DNA from: Chloranthus sessilifolius
Taxonomy: Eukaryota > Streptophyta > Magnoliopsida > Chloranthales > Chloranthaceae
Length of the DNA: 64,000 bases
Reading direction: 5' to 3'
Assembly: GCA_021018995.1 (NCBI GenBank)
Contig: CM037588.1
Coordinates: 78,527,765 to 78,591,764 of the forward strand
The translations under genes were made by a program, and so were the position numbers. Under the pieces are notes generated by a model, which had not been told where the DNA came from, did not search any database, and saw only the letters and a list, made by a program, of their open reading frames with translations. Numbering within the stretch: position 1 is the stretch's first letter; every line of letters starts with the position of its first letter. Positions 46,323 through 57,277 of the stretch are shown here, piece by piece.

Positions 46323-47472
46323 CTTATCGCGTGGCGTGACCTACTACGAGTGATAGTCAAACAAAAAGGAGAATCACCATATCCTAATCTGTGGGTGCAA
46401 GGGGCATCCCATCTCATGTCGCGACCTGCTATAAGGGCAGTCAAACAGAGGGGTATGACGTAGTCGAGGTACCGGGGGTGTCATATAAATGGCCATAAAT
46501 AGATCCAGGGACCAATAATAATACAATGTAAATAATGTTGAAGGCTTTCACAGGTCATGTCAGACCAGGCGCATCATTGCTCACACCAATGCGTGACAGG
46601 CGTTCCTTTTCCAATAGGCATTTGTAGGTTCTTAGATTTAAATATACTCATTGTTCGGTTTCCCAGGGGAATGGCCGGTTTGGGCTGGTAATTGGGCTGG
46701 TAGTTGAAGTAAAATTTGTTGAATTTTGGTAAGTGAGTCTCTTTATTTATTATTGTTTGGTTTCTTTCCTTTTTTTGTTATTTTTTTTGCTTTGGGGAGT
46801 AAAAGAGTTTTGGTTTTGGAATAAGATTTTTGGTTTTAGAATAAGTGGTAAGAGTTTTTTTTTTGTTTCTTCTTTTTCTTTTGGAAGTAAAAGATTTTTT
46901 TATTCTGGAGTAAGGGGTTTTGAAAATTTGAAATTTTAGGGAATTTAACTTATGATCAATTCGGTGGTAAATCGGTGGAAAATGTGGCTTTCGAGACGTC
47001 ACTGAGGAGATCCATCAGTACGGGATTTGTGGACCTAGCCGTTTATGTGGTTGTCAAGACGACACTTGGCATGCCGGATACTCCGTCTAACCTTCTCGGC
47101 AAATATTGATGATTGTATCTTATGGGAGGACTACAGTGATTCGCGAGTCGAGAGAGATGAGTTTTGAAAAACATTTTAACTTAATCATAGCTAACTATAT
47201 ATATTTTAAGCAATATTGAATAATTAAAAAGTGGGTAGTACTTACCTGGATTATGCGTAGCTTGTGCGATTTGGTGATGGTGTAGTGTCGCGAAGGGACT
47301 TTGGAGATTTCTCCTCTCTTCATGTCTACTGCGGTAGAGCTTGGTGGTTGCCCATGTGATGTAATATCTTGGAGAAGTGATGTCGCAATGGGACTTTGGG
47401 ATTCTTCTTTCTTTGGCTACATGCTGGGTGAGTCTTAGCATAACTGTGTGGATTAATTTGGGAGAGAGAGAG
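46323..47472 (-). other. M internal region between E3 and E4
   Basis: This holds two further 3' tandem-repeat units (46328-46490), the P-like segment 46550-46620, a T-rich tract (46735-46930), the plus-strand counterpart of the antisense stretch (46985-47150) and the first CGCGAAGGGAC / CGCAATGGGAC repeats (47289, 47383). No other gene is seen. Confidence 0.6.
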
Positions 47473-49756
47473 TGTAACATCCTCGAAATTTGGACATTTA
47501 ATAGTGACCTCGGGATGCATGCCCGGCTGGTCATAGATTTGACCAAGTGAAAGTCAATACGATGACTTTAGAATAGTCAAGATGTTAATGAACACATGTG
47601 TGTAGTGTTGGAAACAATTTGGAGATCACATACACCAATTTAGGGTGTATGTGCTTAACACTAAGGCTAAATAAAGGTTAAAAGGGCTTAATAACTAAAG
47701 AGAAGTTACTCCCCTTTGTTTTTGTTGGTGTGGAGTTAAGAAGAGAGAGAGAGAGAGTAAGGAGGAGTAAATGCAAGAGAATTAGTGTGGATTCCAAATT
47801 GAAGACACGTTTGAGCATTTAACACCGGATTCAATGCGTTGGAACTCGTTGGAGTCAAAGCTAGGAGCCCTAGCCTTTGAGCCAACCATTGTGTCAACCA
47901 AGGGTTGATTTAAGGTGAGTTCTTGTTTGATTTTAAATGAACATGTTGTTATGCATTAAATTTTGATCTAAATGATGAGTTAAAGAAGTGGGAAAGAAAT
48001 AAAATGGAAAGGAATGAAAGCTAGAAGAAATGCCTCCAAAGTGCTGCATTTCTGACCAAATCGATTGATCGATTTGGAAAATCGATTAATCGATTTTGGC
48101 CTGGAAGTTAGTTGGGCAAAGGGACCCGAAACTTATTGATCGATTTCAAAATCGATAAATCGATTTTTGAAATTCGATTAATCGATTGAAAATCGATTAA
48201 TCATCTGAGCACTCCCAGTGACTAGAAAATGAAAGCTTGGGAAAACCGATTGATCGATTTGAGAAATCGATCAATCGATTTTGGAAATTCGATTAATCGA
48301 TTTTGTGATATCGATTGATCGATTTTGGAGATCGATCAATCGATTTGAAGTAGTTTCTATTGGTTTTTGTTTTAGACTTTAAAGTTCAAGGAGGGTCTTG
48401 TACCTTTATTTATGCATTTTTATTGATGCTTTACTTGTACTATGGTGTACCATAGGTGGTACGAGTGCACGTAAGCATGGGGAACCGTGATGGACCTTGA
48501 TGCTTGGATATTAAGACACGTGAGGTAGGGAACGCCTTGAACATGTAATTTAAGAGCAAGAACATGTATGCAGTGATATAGAAATGTAAGCATGCATCTA
48601 AAATATTAATCCTAAGTGTGTGTGAGTGTGAACACAAAGTAAATTAAACAAGTATGACGTCTCCAAGGGATGTGAATATGATAAAAGGCATCTGTGTGAT
48701 GTATTGACTTGGACATCCCAGGGATGTATGTGATCATGTAAAGCAAAGAGAAAGAGAATGATGAGGCCTAATTTACTATAATTAGCATAATCACACGGTA
48801 AATAACTATATGTAGTGCACTTGATATTTAAGGTTTGGAGAATACCCCACTAACGTGGTGGGATACCCACGACTGATGCGAAAGGATATCCGTGACTGGT
48901 ACAGCGGCCAATTCATACACCAGTTGGACATCCCAGGGATATAGGTGCTTATGTATGAGATAAACCTCATTGCCTATGAAAAGGGACCTGGGTAGTATTA
49001 AAAGATAGGAAAATGGTCTGATTAGACGACGATGGAGGGTATTCGCTATAGTAAGTAGGGGAATATTTAAGCTATGATTTAAGTCTTTAAGTCGAATCAT
49101 TGTGGTTTATGAATAAGTTAAGAACAATGAAACATGTAAAGTAACAATAACTTACATTGCATCTTTTCAATCATTTAAACTATTTTTCCAGTAAATTCAT
49201 TGATACAACATGCTGTTAAATATCATGGAATATATGTGAGAGTTTAACTTATATGTTCATTCAGTTGTTTTCCTATTGAGCTGTGATGTAACTCACCCTT
49301 TAGACTATACGTCACAGGTCCTGTGCTTGCTGCTGCTACTACTTTTGGAGGAGTAGATCCGAAGGATTCAGATTACGTACTCGGAGAGGTTCAGGAGCCC
49401 CCTCGTGAGGACTTCTTCTAGGGGACCCTTGCGTACTTTGATTTATTTTGAGAGCGTGATTGTACGGCTTGGTATGTCAAGCCCTTTTGAAAATTATAAT
49501 TAAGCTATGATATATATTCTTTTGGTGAACCATCTGAGGTGACCTTGTTATATCACTGATGGTTTGGGTCGGTTCTTCTGCTCATGCAGTGGCATGGGAT
49601 TTGAACTGCCTTGGCAGCTTTCACTATAATATATCATTAATGCATGGAGATTTAGTTAGATTCAGTTCTTACGTCTTACTGTTGCTTGGTTATACCAATG
49701 TTCCGTACAGGATTATGGGGCATGGGTTTTGGGGTGCCAAAATCCGGATTGTCATA
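47473..49756 (+). repeat. E4 5' LTR
   Basis: TGTAACATCC to GGATTGTCATA, about 2.28 kb. It contains the AATCGATT array (48055-48345). No clear TATA box was found after the array. Confidence 0.92.
48055..48345. repeat. AATCGATT word array in the E4 5' LTR
   Basis: About twenty overlapping copies of ATCGATT(G/A)ATCGAT and AATCGATT. Highly palindromic. The copy in the 3' LTR is 57865-58175, and a third block is 55020-55260. Confidence 0.9.
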
Positions 49757-49757
49757 G

Positions 49758-49770
49758 TTGGTTTCAAAGC
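49758..49770 (+). promoter_or_regulatory. E4 primer-binding site, tRNA-Met type
   Basis: TTGGTTTCAAAGC follows the LTR by one base and resembles TGGTATCAGAGC, the chromovirus initiator-Met site. Confidence 0.65.
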
Positions 49771-49859
49771 TAGTTCTTTTATAAATTCTGATAATTCTTG
49801 CTTTTGTCAGAGCGTAGAGACTTCTGCTAATGAGACTTTGGTTTCACTTACAGACCGTT

Positions 49860-51268
49860 ATGTCTTCTAGGGGAAGAGGCCGACCCAGGGGCGGTCACGA
49901 TAGAAACTTGCGTAGTAGAGATGATTTCATCTTAGCTACGAATAGAGTACCAATGGGAGATAGAGGGGCTTCAGGAAGTGGTGGTCGAGAGAACCAGGAC
50001 CAAGAGGAAAGGAATCGTCAGGATAGAGACCAAAGATAACAAGAAAGAGTAAGGGAAAGAAATTAAGAGAGAGAAGAGTGTCAGAGGATGATGCACACCA
50101 TGGAAACCATGGCGACAGCGATGGCTCAACAAGCAATGTCCCTGGCAGATTACAATGTCGGTGATCAATAACAACCACCTACACCTCCAGTAGGTCCTAC
50201 ACAGCCAGTGCCCTCTGCATTTACAGAGTTTAGGAGGATGCGACCTCCTAGCTTTTCGGGGCAGGTAAAGCCAATGGATGCTGAGAATTGGCTGAGTGAA
50301 ATGGAGAAGGTTTTTAGCATGCTTACATGCACGAAAGATGAGAGTGTTTGTTGGGCAGCTTATATGCTTGATGGGGAGGCTGGGCCTTGGTGGAAGTTCG
50401 TTTCTAAGACTAGGGCTCAGGAGACCCTAGGATTGCCCTGAACATGGGAGGAATTCGTAGAAGAATTCAATAAGCAGTACTTCCCTAAAGTTGTATGAAA
50501 TCAGATGGAAGTGAAATTTTTATAGCTTGAACAGGGGAGAATGACAGTTAGAGAGTACGGAGTCGAGTTTATGCGACTTGCTCGCTTTGCTCCTGAGTAT
50601 GTAGTCATAGATCTGGTGAAAGCAAAACGACTACAACACGACTTGAGGCCAGACATCAGGGGAAAGGTAGCAGCATTTGAGTTGAAGACCTATGGAGAGG
50701 TCATGAGTAGAGCCCTAGTAATTGAGGAGGATAATGAAGACAGATATAACAGAGGGGATCAACAAGGAAGAGGAAGAGTTGATCAAAGTAAGATTGGGAA
50801 CTACGAACCGGTGAATAAAAAGCTGAGGTTCATAGCGCCTATTCAGAGACAACCATTCCAAACAGGGTATGTGAGACCGACACAGTAGAGATTACCAACT
50901 ACTAGAGATTACCAATGCTTGCGTCAGGGAGACCGATAAGATATGAGAGCCCTGCTACCACCACAGGAGCAGCAGTTACCCAGGGTTTCTCTCGAGCAGC
51001 ATTGACTACAGTGGAGACTTGTGCCAACTGTGGCAAATCTCACAAAATGGCAGATTGCAGGAGAGGTATGCGAGGCTGTTATAAATGTGGAAAGGTGGGC
51101 CACATGATTCGAGACTGTCCAGAGATGGCTAAAGAGAGGACGGTTTCTTCTTCAATGCCACGACCTATACAATCAAGAAAGTCGGTCGTGCAAGAAAGAG
51201 CCTACGCAGTCACTGCCCAGGAAGCAAGAAATGTACACGATGTTATCCAAGGTGAGATTCCTTTTTAA
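49860..51268 (+). pseudogene. E4 gag
   Basis: It begins MSSRGRGRPRGG. The capsid part reads FRRMRPPSFSGQVKPMDAENWLSEMEKVF and, later, MTVREYGVEFMRLARFAP. The end has two zinc knuckles, CANCGKSHKMADC and CYKCGKVGHMIRDC. These are typical of Tekay-type chromoviruses. It is broken. Confidence 0.88.
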
Positions 51269-51399
51269 TTAAAGAATTTTAATTTCTTAAGAATTTTAGA
51301 TAGAGGTGTATTCATTTAGAAAATAGTGTAGGCTCGTTCTTATACATTAAAATTTGATAAGTGAATATGCGCTATATCTGTATGTACGTATGCCATAGG

Positions 51400-51900
51400 T
51401 ATGTTACGAGTATACGAGAAAGGATGCTACGTAGCATGTGAAGCTAGGGTATTGATAAACCCAGGGTCTACCCATTCCTTTGTCACTCAGCGATTTGCAA
51501 AGAAAATGAAGATTATTCTGGAGACGTTGGATTTTATTCTAGCAGTGTCTATTCCGACTGGAGAATTGGTTGACACAAAATTAGTTTGTAAGTCAGTAGT
51601 AGTTGGCATCGATGATGCAGACGTTCATGAACTGGCAGCAAACTTGATACTGTTAGGCATGAAAGGATTCGACGTAATCCTTGGCATGGATTGGTTGTCA
51701 CAATACTGTGCGACAGTAGATTGCAAGAACAAGGTCATCATTTTTAGACCTAACACAAGGAGATCATTCTGATTTTGAGGAGAGAGATCGACTAATATGC
51801 CACTTATCTCTGTAGTCAGGGCTGAGCGCTTGATCAGAAAGGGGTGTAGCAGTTATTTGGCATTTTGAAGGAGGATAAGGAAGGAAAGAATATTATCTCG
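51400..51900 (+). pseudogene. E4 aspartic protease
   Basis: Coding near 51430-51775 reads ARVLINPGSTHSFVT at the active-site position, then DVILGMDWLSQYCATVDC, the usual chromovirus protease end. It is broken. Confidence 0.8.
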
Positions 51901-53240
51901 GAGATAGCAGTTGTGCAAGAATTTGAGGATGTGTTTCCTGAGGAATTATCAAGATTACCTCTAGATAGAGAAGAGAAGTGGAGTTTGATATTGACTTAGC
52001 ACCGGGACCGGAGCTTGTTTCGAAAGCACCATACAGGATGGCTCCTGCTGAGTTGAAAGAGTTGCAAGAGCTCATGGATAAGGGATTTGTAAGACCGAGT
52101 GTGTTCCCTTGGGGAGCACCGGTCTTGTTTGTAAAGAAGAAAGATGGGTCAATGCGGCTGTGCAGTGACTATTGCTAGTTAAACGAACTGACCATCAAGA
52201 ATAGATATCCATTGCCTAGAATTGATGATTTATTCGATCAGTTGCAAGGAGCGAGGTATTTTTCCAAGATCGATTTGAGATCTGGATACCATCAGCTGAG
52301 AGTCAAGGCAGAAGATGTTCAGAAGATAGCATTCAGGACACGATACAGACACTATGAGTTCTTAGTGATGCCATTTGATTTGATGAACGCACCGGCGTTG
52401 TTTATGGATTGATGAATCAGGTGTTTAAACCACACCTGGACTCCTACATCGTGGTATTTATTGACGACATTCTAATATATTCCAAATCAAAGGAGGAGCA
52501 TGAAGAACAATTGAGAGTTGCTCTACAAACCCTATGTGAAAACTAATTATACGCTAAGTTCAGTAAGTGCGAGTTTTGGTTGGAAGAAGTTAGCTTTTTG
52601 GGACATGTTGTCTCAAAGGTGGGTGTCACAATAGATCAGACTATGATCGAAGTAGTGGTAAATTGGGAACAACTAAAGACGGTAACAGATGTCCGTAGTT
52701 TCCTTGGTCTAGCTGGCTATTATCGATGTTTTGTAGAGGGATTTTCTAAAATATCGGGACCTCTTACTAGACTCACAAGGAAGGATGCAAGATTTGAGTG
52801 GAGTGAAGCTTGTAAAAAGAGTTTTCAAGAACTTAAGATTAGACTCACTTCAGCTCCAGTGTTAGCAATTCTTTCAGGCAGTGGAGGATTCACCGTATAC
52901 AGTAATGTTTCACATCATGGTTTGGGCTGCGTGCTCAACCAATACAAGAAGGTGATAGCTTACGGATTGAGATAGTTGAAAGAGCATGAGAAGAACTATC
53001 TGACACATGACCTGGAACTAGCAGCGGTCATATTTACATTGAAGATTTGGAGACACTATCTATACGGTGAGACCTTTAAGATCTTCACCGACCATAAGAG
53101 CCTCTAGTATTTGTTTACATAGAAAGAATTGAATATGAGGTAGTGCAGATGGATGGAATTTCTCAAAGACTATAATTGCTCCATATAGTATCATCCAGGC
53201 AAGGCTAATGTAGTAGCCGATGCCTTGAGTCAAAAAGGTT
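51900..53240 (+). pseudogene. E4 reverse transcriptase and RNase H
   Basis: RT wording includes [64 protein letters not shown] and, after the catalytic region, [19 protein letters not shown]. RNase H covers about 52880-53240, with FTDHKSL-like wording and NVVADALS at its end. Chromovirus lineage. It is broken. Confidence 0.88.
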
Positions 53241-53339
53241 TAGCTCAGTTGGCTAGTTTGATTTTGGGAATGCATAGATGGAAATTGTTTGAAGACCTCT
53301 CATTGTATGACATAAATATCAAGGTGTAAGCTATAGGAG

Positions 53340-54798
53340 CTTTCTTAACCAACATATCAGTGAGGCCGATGATCCTTGAAGGCATCAAACCAGAGTTCTC
53401 AGTGAAAGAAGATGGTTTCTTATTATTCAAGGGCCATCTTTGTATTCTAGTTAATGCCGATCTGCAGTAACCCATCCTTGATGAGGCTCACAAGTCAAAG
53501 TATGCAATCCACCCTCGTAGCACTAAAATGTATCAAGACTTGAGGAAGAATTACTAGTGGAGAGGTTTGAAGCAAGACGTGGCCAAGTACATGTCACAAT
53601 ATTTAACGTGCCAACAGGTGAAGGTTGATCATAGACACCCTGCTGGACTATTACAGCCTCTACCCATACCAAAGTGGAAGTGGATTCAATCTCTATGGAC
53701 TTCATCGTTGGGCTACCACGTACAGTGAAGAGATTCAATGCTATCTGGGTAGTCATAGACCGATTGACCAAGTCAGCACACTTCTTGCCTTACAACACGA
53801 CATATACAGCAGGAAGACTCGTGGAGTTATATATGAAGAAGATAGTGAGATTACACGGGATTCCAAGCAGCATTGTTTCTGATCGTGATCTATTATACAC
53901 TTCAAAGTTTTGGAAGAAGTTTCAGGAAGGCATGGGAAAGTGATTGGACTTTAGTTTAGCATTCCATCCGTAAATTGATGGGCAAACAGAGTGGGTGAAT
54001 CAAGTGATAGAATATATGCTCAGAGCATGTATGCTTGAACTACAGGGATCATGGGATCAACACCTACCGTTGATCGAATTGGCATACAATAATAGCTTCC
54101 AAACAAGCATTAGGATGGCACTATACGAAGCTCTTTATGGAAGGTGATATAGATCGCCTATCAATTAGGAAGAAATCGGTAAAAAGTTTGTTTTGGGGCC
54201 CGAGTTACTTGAAGATAATGCCACTTATGTTCAGATGATAAGAGCGAAACTCAAAGCGGCTCAGAGTAGACAGAAAATCTATGCAGATATCAAGAGGACA
54301 AGCATGGACTACGCTGTTGGTGAGCATGTGTTTGTGAAAGTATCTCCTATGAAAGGCGTTATGAGATTCGGTAAGAGAGGGAAGCTAAGTCCCCGCTACC
54401 TTGGACCCTTTGAAGTTTTATGTCGAGTAGAGGAAGTCGCTTATCGTATTGGTTTGCCACCATTGTTTGATCGGGTGCATAACGTATTTCATGTATCTAT
54501 GCTCAGGAAGTATATTAATGGCCCTACTCATGTTTTGGGCGGTCAACCATTAGAGATGCACGAAGACATGAGCATGATCGAGGAACCGACTGAGATATTA
54601 GATAGGAAAGAGCAAGTGTTATGCACGAAAGTGATTCCACTAGTACTCATTCAATGGAAGAATCATTCGATCGAAGAAGCAACATGGGAAAGAGAGATGG
54701 ATGTGAGAGAGCAGTATCCTGACTTGTTTACAGCGAGTAGAGAGTCTGATTGTATCATCGCAAGCATGGCTGCGGAGTTAAACCGTTTATGTAATTAG
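53340..54798 (+). pseudogene. E4 integrase with C-terminal chromodomain
   Basis: HKSKYAIHP is the zinc-binding start. SMDFIVGLPRT and VVIDRLTKSAHFLP carry the first core Asp; IVSDRD carries the second. The GPY/F region reads KRGKLSPRYLGPFEVL. The last stretch (about 54590-54735) is a chromodomain: EILDRKEQVL, VLIQWKNHSIEEATWERE and MDVREQYPDLF. In chromoviruses this domain can direct insertion to marked chromatin. It is broken. Confidence 0.9.
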
Positions 54799-55019
54799 AA
54801 GTTGGGCATTTATGCCAACTTATTCAAGGAATCAATGGAACAAGTGTGAATTGTAAATGTGCCATGGTGCGATTCAAACGCACGGCTTAAAGGTAATCAC
54901 GTTGTAAAATGGATGATCACTACATGCTTCACAATGCCGAAGACCAAATGACTAAGAAACACCAAAGAAATGAAGATAAATAAAGCATAAAATTTTTTGG
55001 AAAAATCTATCAAAACCTA
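54799..55019 (+). other. E4 spacer after pol
   Basis: AT-rich sequence with no gene, ending at the internal word array. Confidence 0.55.
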
Positions 55020-55260
55020 TTAATCGATTTCCAAATCGATTAATCGATTTTGGAAATCGATCAATCGATTTCGTTTGATTGAACAACTGGCACACGCCAG
55101 TGAGATGGAAAACTTGAAAATTTAATGGCATTAAATTTTGATTAATCGAATGGAATTCGATTAATCAATTTTGGGGAAATCGATCATTCAATTTCAGGCG
55201 GCTGAGTTTAAGTTATGAAAATCGATCAATCGATTTTTGAAATTGATTAATCGATTTTCG
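55020..55260. repeat. E4 internal AATCGATT word array
   Basis: About twelve copies of the LTR word. The non-word text between them (CCAGTGAGATGGAAAA) resembles the LTR's CCAGTGACTAGAAAA in the same relative place, so the block is homologous to the LTR array as a unit. Confidence 0.88.
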
Positions 55261-55270
55261 CCTATATATG
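55261..55270 (+). promoter_or_regulatory. TATA box of the E4 internal promoter-like unit
   Basis: CCTATATATG directly follows the word array and lies about 235 bases before the ATG of the extra gene. A T/C-rich leader with AAACCCTAG words, common in plant 5' leaders, follows, and then ACAAGGTAAACCC, which resembles a splice donor. Confidence 0.6.
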
Positions 55271-55503
55271 TCAATTTTGGGATTTTTCTAGGCATTCGAA
55301 TTTTAGTTTGTTTCTTTTCTTTTGAGCGCCATTTTTTTCCCTCCCTCTTTTGCTACCAAAACCACTCCGAATTTAGGCTTTTCGGATCGAAACCCTAGCC
55401 ATTCTGATCAAACGCACAAGGTAAACCCTAGATTTCAAATTTCTTTTCAATTTGAGACACCACAGCCCTAGATTTGTGAAATATTCTTAGTTTAAAAACC
55501 ATA

Positions 55504-56897
55504 ATGCCACCTAAAACAAGGTTAGCTGCTAAGCAAGTTACCTCTAAACTCCCGGTTTGGCATAAAAACACCGCGCCACCACCTCCTACACCTTCACCAT
55601 CATCATCACCTTCCGGATCAGATTCCTCTTACTTGACGGACGCGTCGTCATGCGAATCGTCGCCACCACCACCACCACCCATAAATTTGCCCCAACTAAA
55701 TTAATGGTGGGCGGCAAAGGAGTTTGAAAATAAATAAATTATTGATGAGGGCCTATTTACCAATTCTGACGTTGAGGGTGAAACCCAATGGGCCAGACAC
55801 TACCTCGTCAAAGCGGGCCTCGACAATCTTTTGAAACCTTTGCACGAGCATTTTTATCGACGGCTCGTGCATCTATTTTATCAAAACCTTAAGATAGGTC
55901 GAGTGGACAATACCATCACTATTGAGATTGACAGTCGGCATTACCTTTTTACCTGACATCACGTCCATGAGTCCCTCGAATGCTACCTGAACTACATAAC
56001 CGAGACCACCCTTTATCCACAATTTGATGAGGAAGTCCCTTTTGAAGAGATTATGGCTGAGATGACTAGAGGCAATAAGGGATCTGACAAATCCATACGG
56101 AGGGTAGACTTACCTCCTTACATGTGGATGTTGGATTCCATCCTCAAGTGCAATCTATACCCCATGCATCAAGACACAGAGAGGGTGGAGTTGGTCCAAC
56201 AGGCCTTATATGCGGTGTACCGCGATCGTTGGTTCGACCCTACCAAATTGGTCATAGAGGGGATGGTTTATATAAAGGGGAAGATGATGAAGGGTCCATT
56301 GAGGCCTAAGGAGAATATGCCATACTCTCGCCTGATATCGAGTATGTTAGAATGCTACTCTGACGCCCTAGAGTATGCAATTTCATCTGTTGAGCGTAAA
56401 GCTACCAACCACGTGAAGCATTACTCCATCACTTCGTGGGGGCGTAGCTATCGAATGTTGAGGAGCGCTCCACCAGTTGAGGGACCAGCCCCTTCCTAGG
56501 CTGGTGATGCCCCACCACCACCACATCAGGACCCACTAGCAAGGGGGAGCCACCTGTTATGCCACCAGTTGGGGGGGAGTAGCCTGCTCACCCTATACAG
56601 CCGGAGGGGCAGCCCATAGTGCCACCTACCGCTCTGTCACGATCACCTCCAGCTACTTCTATGCCACCTCACCGTCGACGCGCGACTCGCCCAACACCTA
56701 CCATTGAGGATGTGTTGGCCAGGATGGAGGCCAACAACCAACAGATGAACCGTCGCATCGATTTCCTGCTGTACCATACCATGCGGCACATCTATCTAGA
56801 GGACTACCAGCAGCGCATTGCGAAGGAGAGAACTTGGACTCCTGACGCTCCTGCTGAGGGTGTAGCTGACGCGGGCGCATCTGGTTTGAGTCCATAG
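55504..56897 (+). pseudogene. E4 extra 3' gene, 'putative plant transposon protein' type
   Basis: From MPPKTRLAAKQV the plus strand codes for a basic start, a Pro/Ser-rich part (about residues 18-66), and a domain containing KAGLDNLLKPL and YRRLVHLFYQNLKIG, then MWMLDSILKCNLYPMHQ. A Pro-rich segment and a charged end (about 56690-56840) follow. The core motif matches the E1 extra gene (4903-6039). From memory both fit the Pfam Transposase_32 type. The function is unknown. It is broken. Confidence 0.65.
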
Positions 56898-57264
56898 CAG
56901 CCAGGCGAGGCGGATAAGCCAGGAGATGGGACGGCGTGATCGTGAGCTGATGACATTTTCTATTTATGTTGTAATTACTTTTTGGGAATTGGATTGTAAT
57001 TACTTTTGGGATTTTGTAATTATTTTTGGGAGTTGTACGTATTTTGCCATGATAAGTAAGAAACTAACTGGCATTAATGCCATTGTTTTTGGGATAGTTG
57101 CAAATGCATTTACTTTTCACTCAGAATGCGCACTGACTGTTGTTTCAAGTCTTTAGTTTCTCATGCCGAATGCGCGGTTCCTATTAAATGAAGCTATACC
57201 TGTCTAGGTGTGTGGGTATTCCACAAGCACACCTTGGGGTACATTTTTGAGGATAAAAATTCTT
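56898..57264 (+). other. E4 3' untranslated region
   Basis: AT-rich sequence with repeats of TAATTACTTTTGGGA (56985-57030). No gene. Confidence 0.6.
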
Positions 57265-57277
57265 AAGGTGGGGAGAA
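57265..57277 (+). promoter_or_regulatory. E4 polypurine tract
   Basis: AAGGTGGGGAGAA directly before the 3' LTR, the standard chromovirus form. Confidence 0.85.

Noticed and set aside
55020-55260. CRISPR-like regular repeat array
   Set aside because: The sequence is from a plant; words overlap, spacing is irregular, and there are no uniform spacers or cas genes.
56926-57156. 77-codon plus-strand frame after the E4 extra gene
   Set aside because: It is T-rich repeat sequence (TAATTACTTTTGGGA units) in the 3' untranslated region, without a domain.
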